Shown here: in pieces, positions 9,043 to 18,045 of the stretch
Layout of the letters: every line of letters starts with the position of its first letter
Numbering within the stretch: position 1 is the first letter of the stretch
Source: Sphingobacteriales bacterium
Lineage (GTDB): Bacteria > Bacteroidota > Bacteroidia > Chitinophagales > Chitinophagaceae
Reading direction: 5' to 3'
DNA length: 39,109 bases
Assembly: GCA_024642285.1 (NCBI GenBank)
Contig: JAHEBJ010000019.1
Location: 1-39,109, forward strand
The notes under the pieces: model-generated
Seen by the model: the letters and a program-made list of their open reading frames with translations, nothing else
What the model was told of the DNA's origin: nothing
Database searches by the model: none
Translations under genes and position numbers: made by a program

Positions 9043-11019
9043 TTAATACCCGGGGTTCTGATAATTTGCTTTTTCCTGGGCTGTTCCTTCCATTCCATCA
9101 AGTTGAGCCTGTGGAATAGGACGGAGATAAAATTTATTATCAATTGTGCGTGTTACTGTTACCGGAGTATGATTTCCATATGCCGTACCGCCTATCTGGT
9201 ATGTACCAGCCAATTCACCCCATTTTTGAGTGCGAACCAAATCGAACCAGCGCTGTCCCTCACCGAAATACTCACGGGAACGCTCAGCCAAAACATAATT
9301 GAGATCAACAATAGCAGGCGTGGCAGCTGTCATTGCTGCACTATTGTCAGCAACATAAGCTGAATTGTTTTTGTTCGAAAATTTCCACTTACCAGCCCTC
9401 GCACGCAGCACATTAATTAATTCCCTCGCTGATTTACCGGCAACTGTAGTAGCACCTTTTACGGCAGCTTCAGCAGCTATCAAATAGAATTCAGAAAATT
9501 TTGCAATTTTAAATGGACGGGTACTGGTGGTATTCGGCTGACCAAGACCGGTTCCGTTATCGGTACGATAAACACCCATCTTCCAAAGTCCTGGAAATAC
9601 TATTCTGCTAATACCACTAGGAGCTATTACAAAGTCTGCTCTGCCAGGTAAAACACCCGCTCCAACATTACTATAAGATTTGCCAGGAAAATTTGCACCT
9701 GTTGAGTAAACAATTCCCGCTGCCTGCGAATCATACTCAAGAAAGCTCAACACAGGCTGGCCGGGTGTAATAGGCATATCGTTAGCATTATAAAGAACTG
9801 CATTGGAGGTTCCACCTTTAGGCCAGTTACCTCTATACACTGTACTGAAGGTACCGTCGTAACGGGAATCCAATGTTTTTTCTGCAAACGTATTCAAAAA
9901 AGCTCCGATGGTTGGTGCCATACGAATGTATGGGCGCCCCAGGGGCTGGGCAGCTTCACGCTGTACTGAACTCACTGCCGATCCGGTTCCATCGGGATTC
10001 GGAGCACTTCTGATAACAGTATAATTCCAGGTTACCATCCATACTGCTGCGTTTTTACCATTACCCTGTTCGTTGTCAAATCCGGAAATAATTGCTCCAT
10101 TGTAGAATTCACTTTCCTGGGTATGGTCAGCATATAAAAGCATTTCCTTATTCCTATCATTACCTCCTACATGCACGTCATAAAAAGTATTTTCCAATCC
10201 AAATGTTCCGGGATTGTCTATACCCTGTGCGGCTGTTGTGTATGCCTGTTGAAAATAGTATGTTGCATCATGGCCATCTGGATCCGTTCTGGGTGATGCT
10301 GGATATGTTGGGATACTGTTCGGGTTTTGTAACCACCAGGCGTAAGTCAAATAAGCTTTGGCCAGGTACAAACGAGCAAGTGTTTTAGTTGCCCCACCAG
10401 TTACCCTTCCTGTTGCGGGCAAATCATTGATAGCCTTGATCAAATCCGGAAATATAGCTTTTGTATAAACTTCAGGAACAGTATTTCTTACAGATGTTCT
10501 GGAAGCAGATGTATTGAACTTTAATTCTCCGGCTCCCAAATCCAATGGTACCCCGCCAAATGTTTGCACCAGCATGAAATAATCAAAAGCACGGAAAAAC
10601 CTTGCCTCTGCTATTAATGCATTGGAGATGGTGCCCACAGCTGCGGCATTTTCTATAATGCCGCTGGCCGTATTGATATTGGAAAAGGCAACTCCCCATA
10701 TTACATCAGAGCGACTACTGCTGGGTGTTATCTGCCCCACACCACTCATATCCATATCCTTAAAGTTCTGATCCGCACTCTGACCATAAGTATATTCATC
10801 TGTGCCGGTTTCCAGCGTATTATAATAATATGGTTGGCCATATATATAGCGCAGATGAGCATATTGAGATGTAATACCACCCAAAACCCCGGCTTCGGTT
10901 TTAAAAAACTCCGGTGTGTAGATACTTCGTGGCTGTTCTTCCAGAATTTTTTTACATCCTGTTGACGACAAAATAAACAGCGCCGATACAAGGAGGATTT
11001 TTATTTGTATATGTTTCAT
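9043..11019 (-). CDS. SusD/RagB-family surface glycan-binding lipoprotein
   Basis: A 658-residue protein with a lipoprotein signal (SSTGC, lipidated Cys22) followed by a SusD-like start (KKILEEQPRSIYTPEFFKTE). TPR-like helical features such as ARFFRAFDYFMLVQTFGGVPL (about residues 143-163), LARLYLAKAYLTYAWW and the C-terminal ERSREYFGEGQRWFDLVR are typical of the RagB/SusD fold. It is somewhat longer than many SusD proteins. It sits on the cell surface as the lid of the SusC channel and binds xylan fragments. Its gene starts 12 bp after susC ends, the normal susCD arrangement. No SusE/SusF-like second binding protein gene follows it. Confidence 0.95.
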   Translation of the reverse strand: MKHIQIKILLVSALFILSSTGCKKILEEQPRSIYTPEFFKTEAGVLGGITSQYAHLRYIYGQPYYYNTLETGTDEYTYGQSADQNFKDMDMSGVGQITPSSSRSDVIWGVAFSNINTASGIIENAAAVGTISNALIAEARFFRAFDYFMLVQTFGGVPLDLGAGELKFNTSASRTSVRNTVPEVYTKAIFPDLIKAINDLPATGRVTGGATKTLARLYLAKAYLTYAWWLQNPNSIPTYPASPRTDPDGHDATYYFQQAYTTAAQGIDNPGTFGLENTFYDVHVGGNDRNKEMLLYADHTQESEFYNGAIISGFDNEQGNGKNAAVWMVTWNYTVIRSAPNPDGTGSAVSSVQREAAQPLGRPYIRMAPTIGAFLNTFAEKTLDSRYDGTFSTVYRGNWPKGGTSNAVLYNANDMPITPGQPVLSFLEYDSQAAGIVYSTGANFPGKSYSNVGAGVLPGRADFVIAPSGISRIVFPGLWKMGVYRTDNGTGLGQPNTTSTRPFKIAKFSEFYLIAAEAAVKGATTVAGKSARELINVLRARAGKWKFSNKNNSAYVADNSAAMTAATPAIVDLNYVLAERSREYFGEGQRWFDLVRTQKWGELAGTYQIGGTAYGNHTPVTVTRTIDNKFYLRPIPQAQLDGMEGTAQEKANYQNPGY

Positions 11020-11031
11020 GTTTATATATTT

Positions 11032-14000
11032 TTAAAATGACAAATTAACACCAATGATATAGTTTCGGGTTGATGGGGTATTGTACCCAACAATCAACAT
11101 ACGACCCAACAGATTTTGATTCTGACTGATAGCGCCACCTGAAGCCACATTTTGATTTCCATACGAATTGGTTTCAGGATCCAGACCGGATTCCTTATGG
11201 AAAGGTGAGAACATAACAAAAGGGTTTTGAACGGTAAAGTACATCCGCATTTTTATAGCCTGATTTTTAATTAGGCTTCGGCTAAGGTCATATCCAAGTG
11301 TTATCGTTCGGATCTTCAGGTATGAAGCATCAAAGTAACTCAGTGTGCTACCGTATTTAGGATTATCGTTGCTGATAATTCCGCCAGGCTTGGGATACTT
11401 AGCTCCGGTATTAGTTGGTGTCCAGTAATCTACATCTAAATTATTTCTGCGGCCACTCAATAAATTCAAATATCCACTAGATCCATGAATACTGCTAAAC
11501 AAAATTCCTCCATGTCTGAATATTCCCACAATACTCAGGTCAAACCCTTTGTAAGCTACTCGGGTGTTAAAACCTCCCTGCCATTTAGGATCTACATCCA
11601 TTATTTGCCGGTCTGCAGAACCTATAGCTCTAACGGGAGAACCATCCGGATTACGATTACCGGTGTATTCAACTTTGATCATACCCACATTTCCACCTGG
11701 CTCAAGGTTGTTTAAATACGGATCACCAGTTTGCCATAAACCAATTTTCTTATAATCGAAAATAGCATTGATATTGTGGCCTACAAACCACCAATTAGCC
11801 TCATCCCTGTCCTGCCCTGAAGCTAATGATACCAATTTGTTCTTGTTAGTATAAAAATTAAACCCTGCATCCCAGGTAACACCACTTCTGGTTTTGAGAA
11901 TTGTACCATTCAAACTGAGTTCAAAACCTTTGTTTTGAGTTGCCCCAATATTTGAAGCTATGTTGCTAACACCAGAGGTAAGTGGCAGACTGAGATTTAA
12001 AAGAATATCCTCAGTCTTTGTTATATAATATTCAATGGTGCCCGAGAGGCGGTTATTTAAAACAGAAAAGTCAAGTCCAAAGTTCCAGGTCTTGGAAAAT
12101 TCCCAGCCCAAATTAGGGTTAGGTAATTGAGTTACATAATAGCCGGTTGCATAATTAGATGGTCCAAAGTTATATGGCCTCGTACTTAACAACCCCAATG
12201 TGGAATAAGGATCAATAGTCTGGTTTGAAGTTTGCCCAAAACCTGCACGGAGTTTGAGATTGTCAATAAATTTGAACCTACTCATAAACGATTCATTGGC
12301 AATATTCCATCCTACAGAAACAGCCGGGTATGTGTGCCACTTGTGTCCTGGTGCCAGCCTGGACGAACCATCTGAACGTACTGTAGCTGAGAGCATGTAA
12401 CGGTTGTCGTAAGCGTACATTACTCTACCCATTAACGATTTTAATCCCCACAAACGGTAGTCTTGATTGTTAGGATCTACAGTTACTGTTGCAGCACGCC
12501 CGAGATTATAAAATTGAAAAGCATCAGCCGGAATATCCACACCCGACATATTTGACCTGGTGTATTTATTTTGTTCTGCAGAGTATAATGCAACTACATT
12601 GACATTATGTTTTCCGGAAAATGTATGATCGTAGGTAAGCAGATTTTCGAGAGTCCAGTGATAAGTCTGCCTGTTATCTACAGATGCAGTAGAAACCGTA
12701 CTGGCGTTTGTATTGCCTACACCCATCCCTGTGTAAGCTCCGTTATTTGTTTGAAAATAATCGAGTCCAAGATTTACCCTGTATTTCAATCCTTTGACCC
12801 ATGGCGCTTTCACTTCAGCATAAACAGAATTATATGTTGCCAATCCACGGGTTTCGTTAAGCCATTGTTCATTGTCTTGTAAATTATTTATTACGTTTTT
12901 GGTAAAAATGTACTGATCATCTGCTGCCATTCTGATGATTCTCTTCATCGAGCCGTCTGGGTTATAAGGGGTGGAGATAGGTGACATGCTTAAAGCATTG
13001 TAAAGGCCCACCTGATTTCCTTCACTCTGGTTAAAATTGTTATTTGTGGTTAATCCCAGCCGGAAATATTTTCCAACCTGCTGATCTATCGAACCACGCA
13101 GTGAATAACGCTTGTATTGCTGAGTAGGAATCACGCCCTGATTGAGATAGTAGCCCATACCAAAATTGTAACTACCTGTTTCAGAACCGCCTGAAACACT
13201 AATATTATGATCAGTTACCGTGCCTGTCTTGTAGAATAAATCCTGCCAGTCGGTGTTTAAGTCATTAGCTTCATCTTGTCCATTGTTTGGATAAAGATTT
13301 GCCGCAGCACGTAGTGCTACAAATTGCGGCCCATTCATCATCGGGTATTTAGCAAAAACTTTTTGCGAGCCAACATAAGCGCTGTATGTTATCCTGGCTT
13401 TTCTGTTGATTGCTCCCTTGTCCGTTGTGATAAGAATAACACCATTGGCACCACGAGAACCATAAATAGCAGTTGCAGAAGCATCTTTTAAGATATCAAG
13501 CGTTTTTACATCGTCAGGGTTTATATCTGCAATTGAGCCAACGAAAGGAATTCCATCAAGAACGATTAATGGATTATTATCAGCACTTAACGATCGGATT
13601 CCCCTTATACGAATCTGCATGGTAGCGCCGGGCCGCGTTGATGTTTGAGATATTTCTACACCTGCTACCCGTCCCTGTAAAGCCTGAGAAAGATTAGGTG
13701 CCGGAACCTCACGTATCTTATCACCATTAATGGAAGCAACTGACCCTGTTACCGCTTCTTTGCGCTGAGTACCATAACCAACAACAACAACTTCAGCAAG
13801 ATTTTTAGTAACTGAAACCAGTACAACATTTAAATTTGTTCTGTTGCCCGGTTTTAACTCCTGCGTAGCAAAATCCACGGCAGAAAATACGATAGTACCA
13901 TTTGCCGGAACAGATAATTGAAATTCTCCATTATCGTTGGTTGAAGTTCCCGATGTGCTGCCTTTCAGCATTACAGATGCTTTTTGAACCGGTTTACCTC

Positions 14001-14157
14001 CGTCGTCAACAACGCGGCCTGTTACCGTTTTGTTTTGAGCAAATATTGAGTTGGATAACAATAAAGCATGAAGCACTAAAATTCCAGCAATAAAACAGCT
14101 TCTTTTGAGATGGCTATTCAGCAAGAACAGCTTTTTTGATTTTGTGATTTTTTTCAT
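11032..14157 (-). CDS. SusC/RagA-family TonB-dependent receptor
   Basis: A 1041-residue outer-membrane transporter. The start at 14157 is preferred over an upstream in-frame alternative at 14229 because it gives a clean signal peptide (MKKITKSKK, hydrophobic core, cleavage near SIFA/QNK at residue 40) and is preceded by ACGAGAATT. Domains in order are a carboxypeptidase-D-like regulatory fold (about 45-115, VTGRVVDDGGKPVQKASV), the SusC signature EVVVVGYGTQ (122-131), a plug (about 130-250) including ATAIYGSRGANGVILITT, and a long beta barrel ending in the aromatic Phe of GVNLSF. It imports oligosaccharides, here most likely decorated xylo-oligosaccharides, together with SusD and the TonB complex. 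It is the first gene of the left train. Confidence 0.96.
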   Translation of the reverse strand: MKKITKSKKLFLLNSHLKRSCFIAGILVLHALLLSNSIFAQNKTVTGRVVDDGGKPVQKASVMLKGSTSGTSTNDNGEFQLSVPANGTIVFSAVDFATQELKPGNRTNLNVVLVSVTKNLAEVVVVGYGTQRKEAVTGSVASINGDKIREVPAPNLSQALQGRVAGVEISQTSTRPGATMQIRIRGIRSLSADNNPLIVLDGIPFVGSIADINPDDVKTLDILKDASATAIYGSRGANGVILITTDKGAINRKARITYSAYVGSQKVFAKYPMMNGPQFVALRAAANLYPNNGQDEANDLNTDWQDLFYKTGTVTDHNISVSGGSETGSYNFGMGYYLNQGVIPTQQYKRYSLRGSIDQQVGKYFRLGLTTNNNFNQSEGNQVGLYNALSMSPISTPYNPDGSMKRIIRMAADDQYIFTKNVINNLQDNEQWLNETRGLATYNSVYAEVKAPWVKGLKYRVNLGLDYFQTNNGAYTGMGVGNTNASTVSTASVDNRQTYHWTLENLLTYDHTFSGKHNVNVVALYSAEQNKYTRSNMSGVDIPADAFQFYNLGRAATVTVDPNNQDYRLWGLKSLMGRVMYAYDNRYMLSATVRSDGSSRLAPGHKWHTYPAVSVGWNIANESFMSRFKFIDNLKLRAGFGQTSNQTIDPYSTLGLLSTRPYNFGPSNYATGYYVTQLPNPNLGWEFSKTWNFGLDFSVLNNRLSGTIEYYITKTEDILLNLSLPLTSGVSNIASNIGATQNKGFELSLNGTILKTRSGVTWDAGFNFYTNKNKLVSLASGQDRDEANWWFVGHNINAIFDYKKIGLWQTGDPYLNNLEPGGNVGMIKVEYTGNRNPDGSPVRAIGSADRQIMDVDPKWQGGFNTRVAYKGFDLSIVGIFRHGGILFSSIHGSSGYLNLLSGRRNNLDVDYWTPTNTGAKYPKPGGIISNDNPKYGSTLSYFDASYLKIRTITLGYDLSRSLIKNQAIKMRMYFTVQNPFVMFSPFHKESGLDPETNSYGNQNVASGGAISQNQNLLGRMLIVGYNTPSTRNYIIGVNLSF

Positions 14158-14473
14158 AATTCTCGTTTTGGCAATTAAAAAGTGGTGAATATGATTGTGT
14201 ATAAAAAAAGCACTAACATTTTTGAACACATCAGATCAAAAGCATTAATACAATTTGGAAAGCGCCTGAATTTTGAAAAAGAAAAAATATTGTATGAAAA
14301 GGAAGTTTTCGCACAAATTACGGGTCCTGCATGCTCCAAAAAAGTTCTCGTAATTAAAAAACGATAATGGTTTTTTCTTCTCATACAGCCGTATTAAATA
14401 AATACTTTAAAGCAATCTAAAAGCGATAAAAAATCTTTTCTCAAAACGAATATAAGTGCTTTTTTTAAAAAAT

Positions 14474-14487
14474 GCAACCGATTGCAA
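14474..14487. promoter_or_regulatory. LacI-family operator, copy 1 (susC side)
   Basis: GCAACCGATTGCAA lies here with a T in front, giving TGCAA-CCGA-TTGCA. The outer arms are perfectly complementary and the centre is the CG step usual for LacI-family operators, with a single mismatched pair. The same 14 bases recur at 14802-14815. It lies just downstream, on the minus strand, of a promoter-like box at 14498-14504, which fits repression by blocking RNA polymerase. Binding by the adjacent LacI protein is inferred. Confidence 0.75.
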
Positions 14488-14497
14488 TTTTTTTTTT

Positions 14498-14530
14498 CAA
14501 ATTAGACTTTTTATCATATAAATATCCAAC
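14498..14530 (-). promoter_or_regulatory. Candidate susC promoter
   Basis: Read on the minus strand, a TTG (14529-14527) is followed after 22 bases by TAATTTG (14504-14498), one base short of the Bacteroidota -7 consensus TAnnTTTG. The operator copy 1 begins about ten bases beyond it, near the expected transcription start. The match and spacing are imperfect, and AT-rich DNA makes chance matches common. Confidence 0.3.
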
Positions 14531-14736
14531 TTCATGTAACCTATAAGCAAAATAAAAATGATAAAAAATATTTTTTTACTGTTTACAAAAGGAATAGACC
14601 CTAAACCTTTATGAAAAAAATGTGCTTACAAAGTGTAAATATGTTTTCGAAAATGCTTACCAGTAAAGCCATATAGCATATAATTACAAAGATAAACCCG
14701 GTAAAAGTATGAAACCAATAAGAACCTGAAGACTTA

Positions 14737-14744
14737 TATATTTG
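14737..14744 (+). promoter_or_regulatory. Candidate lacI promoter -7 box
   Basis: TATATTTG fits the Bacteroidota -7 consensus TAnnTTTG exactly. It lies 73 bp before the lacI start codon. No TTTG is seen at the right distance upstream, so the -33 element is missing or degenerate. If used, transcription would start around 14751 and the second operator would lie at the end of a short leader. Confidence 0.3.
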
Positions 14745-14801
14745 TTTCCTGTTTTTTGTGAAATAAAAGTTTGACATTAGCAATATTTTTACGATTTTTA
14801 C

Positions 14802-14815
14802 GCAACCGATTGCAA
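14802..14815. promoter_or_regulatory. LacI-family operator, copy 2 (touching the lacI start codon)
   Basis: GCAACCGATTGCAA, identical to the copy at 14474-14487 and 328 bp from it. It ends one base before the lacI ATG (14817-14819), so it occupies the place where a ribosome binding site would normally be. Autoregulation of lacI and of the whole right train is the natural inference. With two copies flanking the control region, DNA looping by a tetrameric or paired repressor is possible. Confidence 0.75.
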
Positions 14816-14816
14816 A

Positions 14817-15845
14817 ATGAAGCAGAAAAAAGAAATAACCATATATGATATAGCCCAAAGGCTGGATTTGTCATCTACAACAGTAAGCCGGGCGCTTAAC
14901 GACCATGCAACCATAAATAAAAACACCCGCAAAAAGATCCAGGATACAGCAAAGGAAATGGGATACCGGCATAATACATTTGCAAGTAGCCTTCGCAAAC
15001 AGAAGACCAATACGATTGGCGTCATCATTCATGAGCTAAACAGCAATTTCATAACTTCTGTTCTGGCCGGGATTGAAAAAGTTACGGCTGAAAACGGGTA
15101 CGACCTGCTTATAGCCCACTCTTCGGAAAGCTTTGATAAAGAGGCTGCCAATGCACTCAACCTTTTTCACAAAAGAGTAGATGGTTTACTGGCATCGCTT
15201 GCATTTGATACCGAGGGCCTGGAGCATTTCAATCATTTTGAAGAAAAAGGGATACCTGTGATTTTCTTTGACCGTGTGGAAGAGAATATTGAAAATACTA
15301 AAGTGATTATTGATAATTATAAATGCGGCTATCAGGCAACACAACACTTAATTGAACAAGGTTGTAAAAGGATAGTGATGCTGACTGCCAGTTTGAAAAG
15401 AAATGTTTATACACAACGCTACAAAGGATATAAAGATGCGTTGAATGATAACGGATTAAAACTGGATGATGACCTTGTATTGGTAAAGGACCTTAGTGAG
15501 CAGCGGAGTGTAGAAGCAGCCTATGAGATACTGAATATGAAGCCTCTGCCCGACGGTGCATTTATAACAAATGATTTTTGCGCAGCGGTTTGCATGCAAA
15601 CGCTGAAAGAACACGGTATAAAAATTCCACAGGATATTGCCGTTGTAGGTTTTAACAACGATGCGATTTGTAAACTGATCGAACCCCAGCTGAGTACTAT
15701 TCATTACCCCGGCAATGATATGGGAGAAATTGCAGCCCGTAATCTTATCAACCATTTAAAAGGTATTTCAAACATCAAGCATACCAACACTATTGTTGTA
15801 AGATCAGAACTTATAATCAGAAAATCATCATTAAGAAAACAATAA
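14817..15845 (+). CDS. LacI-family transcriptional regulator, likely local xylan regulator
   Basis: A 342-residue LacI/GalR protein. The N-terminal helix-turn-helix is clear: ITIYDIAQRLDLSSTTVSRALND at residues 7-29, with the recognition helix around 19-28. The hinge follows near MGYRHNTFASSLR (48-60). From about residue 62 (KTNTIGVIIHELNSNF) a periplasmic-binding-protein-like sensor domain runs to the end. It should bind a sugar or sugar-acid effector, perhaps xylose, xylobiose or an aldonate, but the ligand is not predictable. It heads the right train and is divergent from susC, with identical palindromes at both sides of the control region. A LacI regulator is less usual for a SusCD xylan locus than a hybrid two-component sensor or an ECF sigma/anti-sigma pair. 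No second regulator is in the window. Confidence 0.95.
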   Translation: MKQKKEITIYDIAQRLDLSSTTVSRALNDHATINKNTRKKIQDTAKEMGYRHNTFASSLRKQKTNTIGVIIHELNSNFITSVLAGIEKVTAENGYDLLIAHSSESFDKEAANALNLFHKRVDGLLASLAFDTEGLEHFNHFEEKGIPVIFFDRVEENIENTKVIIDNYKCGYQATQHLIEQGCKRIVMLTASLKRNVYTQRYKGYKDALNDNGLKLDDDLVLVKDLSEQRSVEAAYEILNMKPLPDGAFITNDFCAAVCMQTLKEHGIKIPQDIAVVGFNNDAICKLIEPQLSTIHYPGNDMGEIAARNLINHLKGISNIKHTNTIVVRSELIIRKSSLRKQ

Positions 15846-15860
15846 ACAAAAAAGCTCGTT

Positions 15861-18035
15861 TTGACAAGACAACTGATTTTGGCCATTACTTTAATCGTTT
15901 TGCTTTTCACAACACGATTGTTTGCTGAAGATGGTTATCGGCTTTGGCTTAGATATGATAAAATTGATAACCCCGCTTTACTTATTCAATACAAAAAAAT
16001 CATCCAGTCGGTTTCAGTAAAAGGAAACTCCCCAACAATTAATGTAATAAGACAAGAACTAAAAAATGGATTAACTGGATTACTTGGTGATGAAATTAAA
16101 TTTGCCGATACTGAAACTGCATCAGTAATTTTCATCAAAGTTACTAGTCCAACACTCGGTGCCGAAGGATTCAGTATAGGATCAAATACGGTCTCCGGAA
16201 AAACAACAATTATTATCAAAGCCAACACTGATAAAGGTCTGCTGTATGGTTGCTTTTATTTTTTGCGCCTGTTGCAAATGCAGCAATCTCTTGATAATTT
16301 TAGTATCATTTCGGCACCAGAGATCAAACTCCGTCTTTTGGATCATTGGGACAACCTAAATCGAAGTGTAGAAAGAGGATACGCAGGAATATCAATTTGG
16401 AACTGGCATACATTACCAGATTATATTGATCAACGATATATCGATTATGCAAGAGCTAATGCATCAATCGGCATAAACGGTACTGTTTTAACCAATGTAA
16501 ATGCAAATGCTTTGGTGCTTACCAGTATGTATCTTAATAAAGTTGCTGCATTGGCAAATACTTTTCGTCCTTATGGAATAAAAGTATATTTAACTGCAAG
16601 ATTCAGTTCACCAATTGAGATCGGTGGATTAAAAACTGCAGACCCGATAGACCCTTCAGTGCAGCAATGGTGGAAAGTCAAAGCAAAAGAAATTTATAAA
16701 CTTATTCCCGACTTCGGCGGCTTCCTGGTTAAAGCAAATTCTGAAGGTCAACCCGGTCCTCAGAATTATAACCGCACACACGCCGATGGCGCAAATATGC
16801 TGGCTGATGCTGTTGCACCGTATGGAGGAATTATTATGTGGCGAGCATTTGTGTATGATGTAAGGGTACAAAAAGCAACCGAAGATTATGGTGCTGATGT
16901 AGTTGACAAAAATGCAGTTCCCATTGCATCCGCAGATCGCTTCAAACAGGCCTATGAGCAGTTTAAACCGCTTGACGGGCAATTTCGGAAAAACGTTTTA
17001 GTGCAGGTAAAAAATGGTCCAATAGATTTTCAACCAAGAGAACCATTCAGCCCTTTGTTTGGCGCAATGCAGCAAACGCCTTTGATGATGGAGTTTCAGC
17101 TTACTCAGGAATATCTCGGACAAGGCACCAACCTTGTTTTTGAAGCACCGCTCTTTAAAGAAGTTTTAAATACTGATACCTACACAAAAGGCAAGGGATC
17201 AGTGGTTGCAAAAATTGTTGATGGAAGTTTGTATACCCATGACATAAGTGGCATGGCTGCAGTTTCCAACATTGGTAACGACAGGAACTGGACAGGGAAC
17301 TTATTTGGCCAAGCCAACTGGTACACACTTGGGCGGCTTGCCTGGAATGGAAATATCAGCAGCGAACAAATAGCAGATGAATGGATACGACAGACGTTTT
17401 CCAATTCAAAGATTTTTGTTGACGACATAAAGGAGCTCATGCTTAATTCCCGTGAAGCAATGGTAAATTATATGACGCCGTTGGGTTTGCATCATATCAT
17501 GGCTAACGGGCATCACTACGGCCCTGCGCCATGGAGCGATAACTTACCAAGAGCAGACTGGAATCCGGTTTATTATCACCGTGCAGATGCCGCCGGCATT
17601 GGATTTGACAGGACTGCAACAGGCAGCAATGCACTGGCACAATATGCACCTGAAGTAAGGAGATTATATGAAAATGTAAATACCTGCGATGAAAAATTCT
17701 TACTTTGGTTTCATCATGTAAGCTGGACACACAAAATGAGATCGGGCAGAACATTGTGGGATGAACTCTGCAACAAATACAATGATGGGGTTTTGGGAGT
17801 ACGCAAAATGCAAAACACCTGGAACAAATTTGAAAACATGGTTGATAAAGAAAGATTTGAACAGGTAAAAATGCTATTAAGCATACAGGAAAAAGAAGCC
17901 GTATGGTGGAGAAACGCATGCCTGCTGTATTTTCAAACATTTTCTAAAATGGAAATTCCAACTGCCATTGAAAAACCAGATCGTACATTGGAATATTACA
18001 AATCACTTAAATTTCCCTACGCACCGGGAAATTAA
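15861..18035 (+). CDS. GH67 alpha-glucuronidase, exported
   Basis: A 724-residue GH67 enzyme. The start is a TTG at 15861, because lacI stops 15 bp upstream in the same frame and the first internal Met is near residue 140. The TTG start gives a good signal peptide (TRQLILAITLIVLLFTTRLFA, cleavage before EDGYRLW), so the protein is probably periplasmic. An N-terminal beta-sandwich (about 25-150) precedes the catalytic barrel. Glu295 in KANSEGQPGP is the likely acid. Asp389 in NGPIDFQ and Glu417 in TQEYLG are 28 residues apart, as in the known general-base pair of the family. It removes (4-O-methyl)glucuronate from the non-reducing terminal xylose of xylo-oligosaccharides. The gene precedes an SDR by 10 bp. 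Confidence 0.95.
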   Translation: MTRQLILAITLIVLLFTTRLFAEDGYRLWLRYDKIDNPALLIQYKKIIQSVSVKGNSPTINVIRQELKNGLTGLLGDEIKFADTETASVIFIKVTSPTLGAEGFSIGSNTVSGKTTIIIKANTDKGLLYGCFYFLRLLQMQQSLDNFSIISAPEIKLRLLDHWDNLNRSVERGYAGISIWNWHTLPDYIDQRYIDYARANASIGINGTVLTNVNANALVLTSMYLNKVAALANTFRPYGIKVYLTARFSSPIEIGGLKTADPIDPSVQQWWKVKAKEIYKLIPDFGGFLVKANSEGQPGPQNYNRTHADGANMLADAVAPYGGIIMWRAFVYDVRVQKATEDYGADVVDKNAVPIASADRFKQAYEQFKPLDGQFRKNVLVQVKNGPIDFQPREPFSPLFGAMQQTPLMMEFQLTQEYLGQGTNLVFEAPLFKEVLNTDTYTKGKGSVVAKIVDGSLYTHDISGMAAVSNIGNDRNWTGNLFGQANWYTLGRLAWNGNISSEQIADEWIRQTFSNSKIFVDDIKELMLNSREAMVNYMTPLGLHHIMANGHHYGPAPWSDNLPRADWNPVYYHRADAAGIGFDRTATGSNALAQYAPEVRRLYENVNTCDEKFLLWFHHVSWTHKMRSGRTLWDELCNKYNDGVLGVRKMQNTWNKFENMVDKERFEQVKMLLSIQEKEAVWWRNACLLYFQTFSKMEIPTAIEKPDRTLEYYKSLKFPYAPGN

Positions 18036-18045
18036 ATAAAACATT

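Larger units (their letters stand above)
14158..14816. promoter_or_regulatory. Divergent control region between susC and lacI
   Basis: This 659-bp AT-rich stretch has no convincing gene. It must hold the promoters of both trains, since susC runs left and lacI runs right from it. It contains two identical copies of a LacI-style palindrome (annotated separately). It also has a 10-bp inverted repeat, TTTTTATCAT at 14508-14517 and its complement at 14558-14567, separated by 40 bp. The left operator lies about 316 bp from the susC start codon, so if the susC promoter is next to it, the susC transcript has a leader of about 300 nt. Short open frames within it have no recognisable protein features. 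Confidence 0.8.

Noticed and set aside
14182..14367. Short plus-strand open frame of 61 codons in the control region
   Set aside because: It starts at GTG, shows no recognisable motif and has a base composition like the surrounding AT-rich DNA, so it is probably chance.
14508..14567. 10-bp inverted repeat TTTTTATCAT and its complement, as a second operator
   Set aside because: The arms are 40 bp apart and almost all A/T, so chance is likely, and it does not resemble the LacI-type palindrome.
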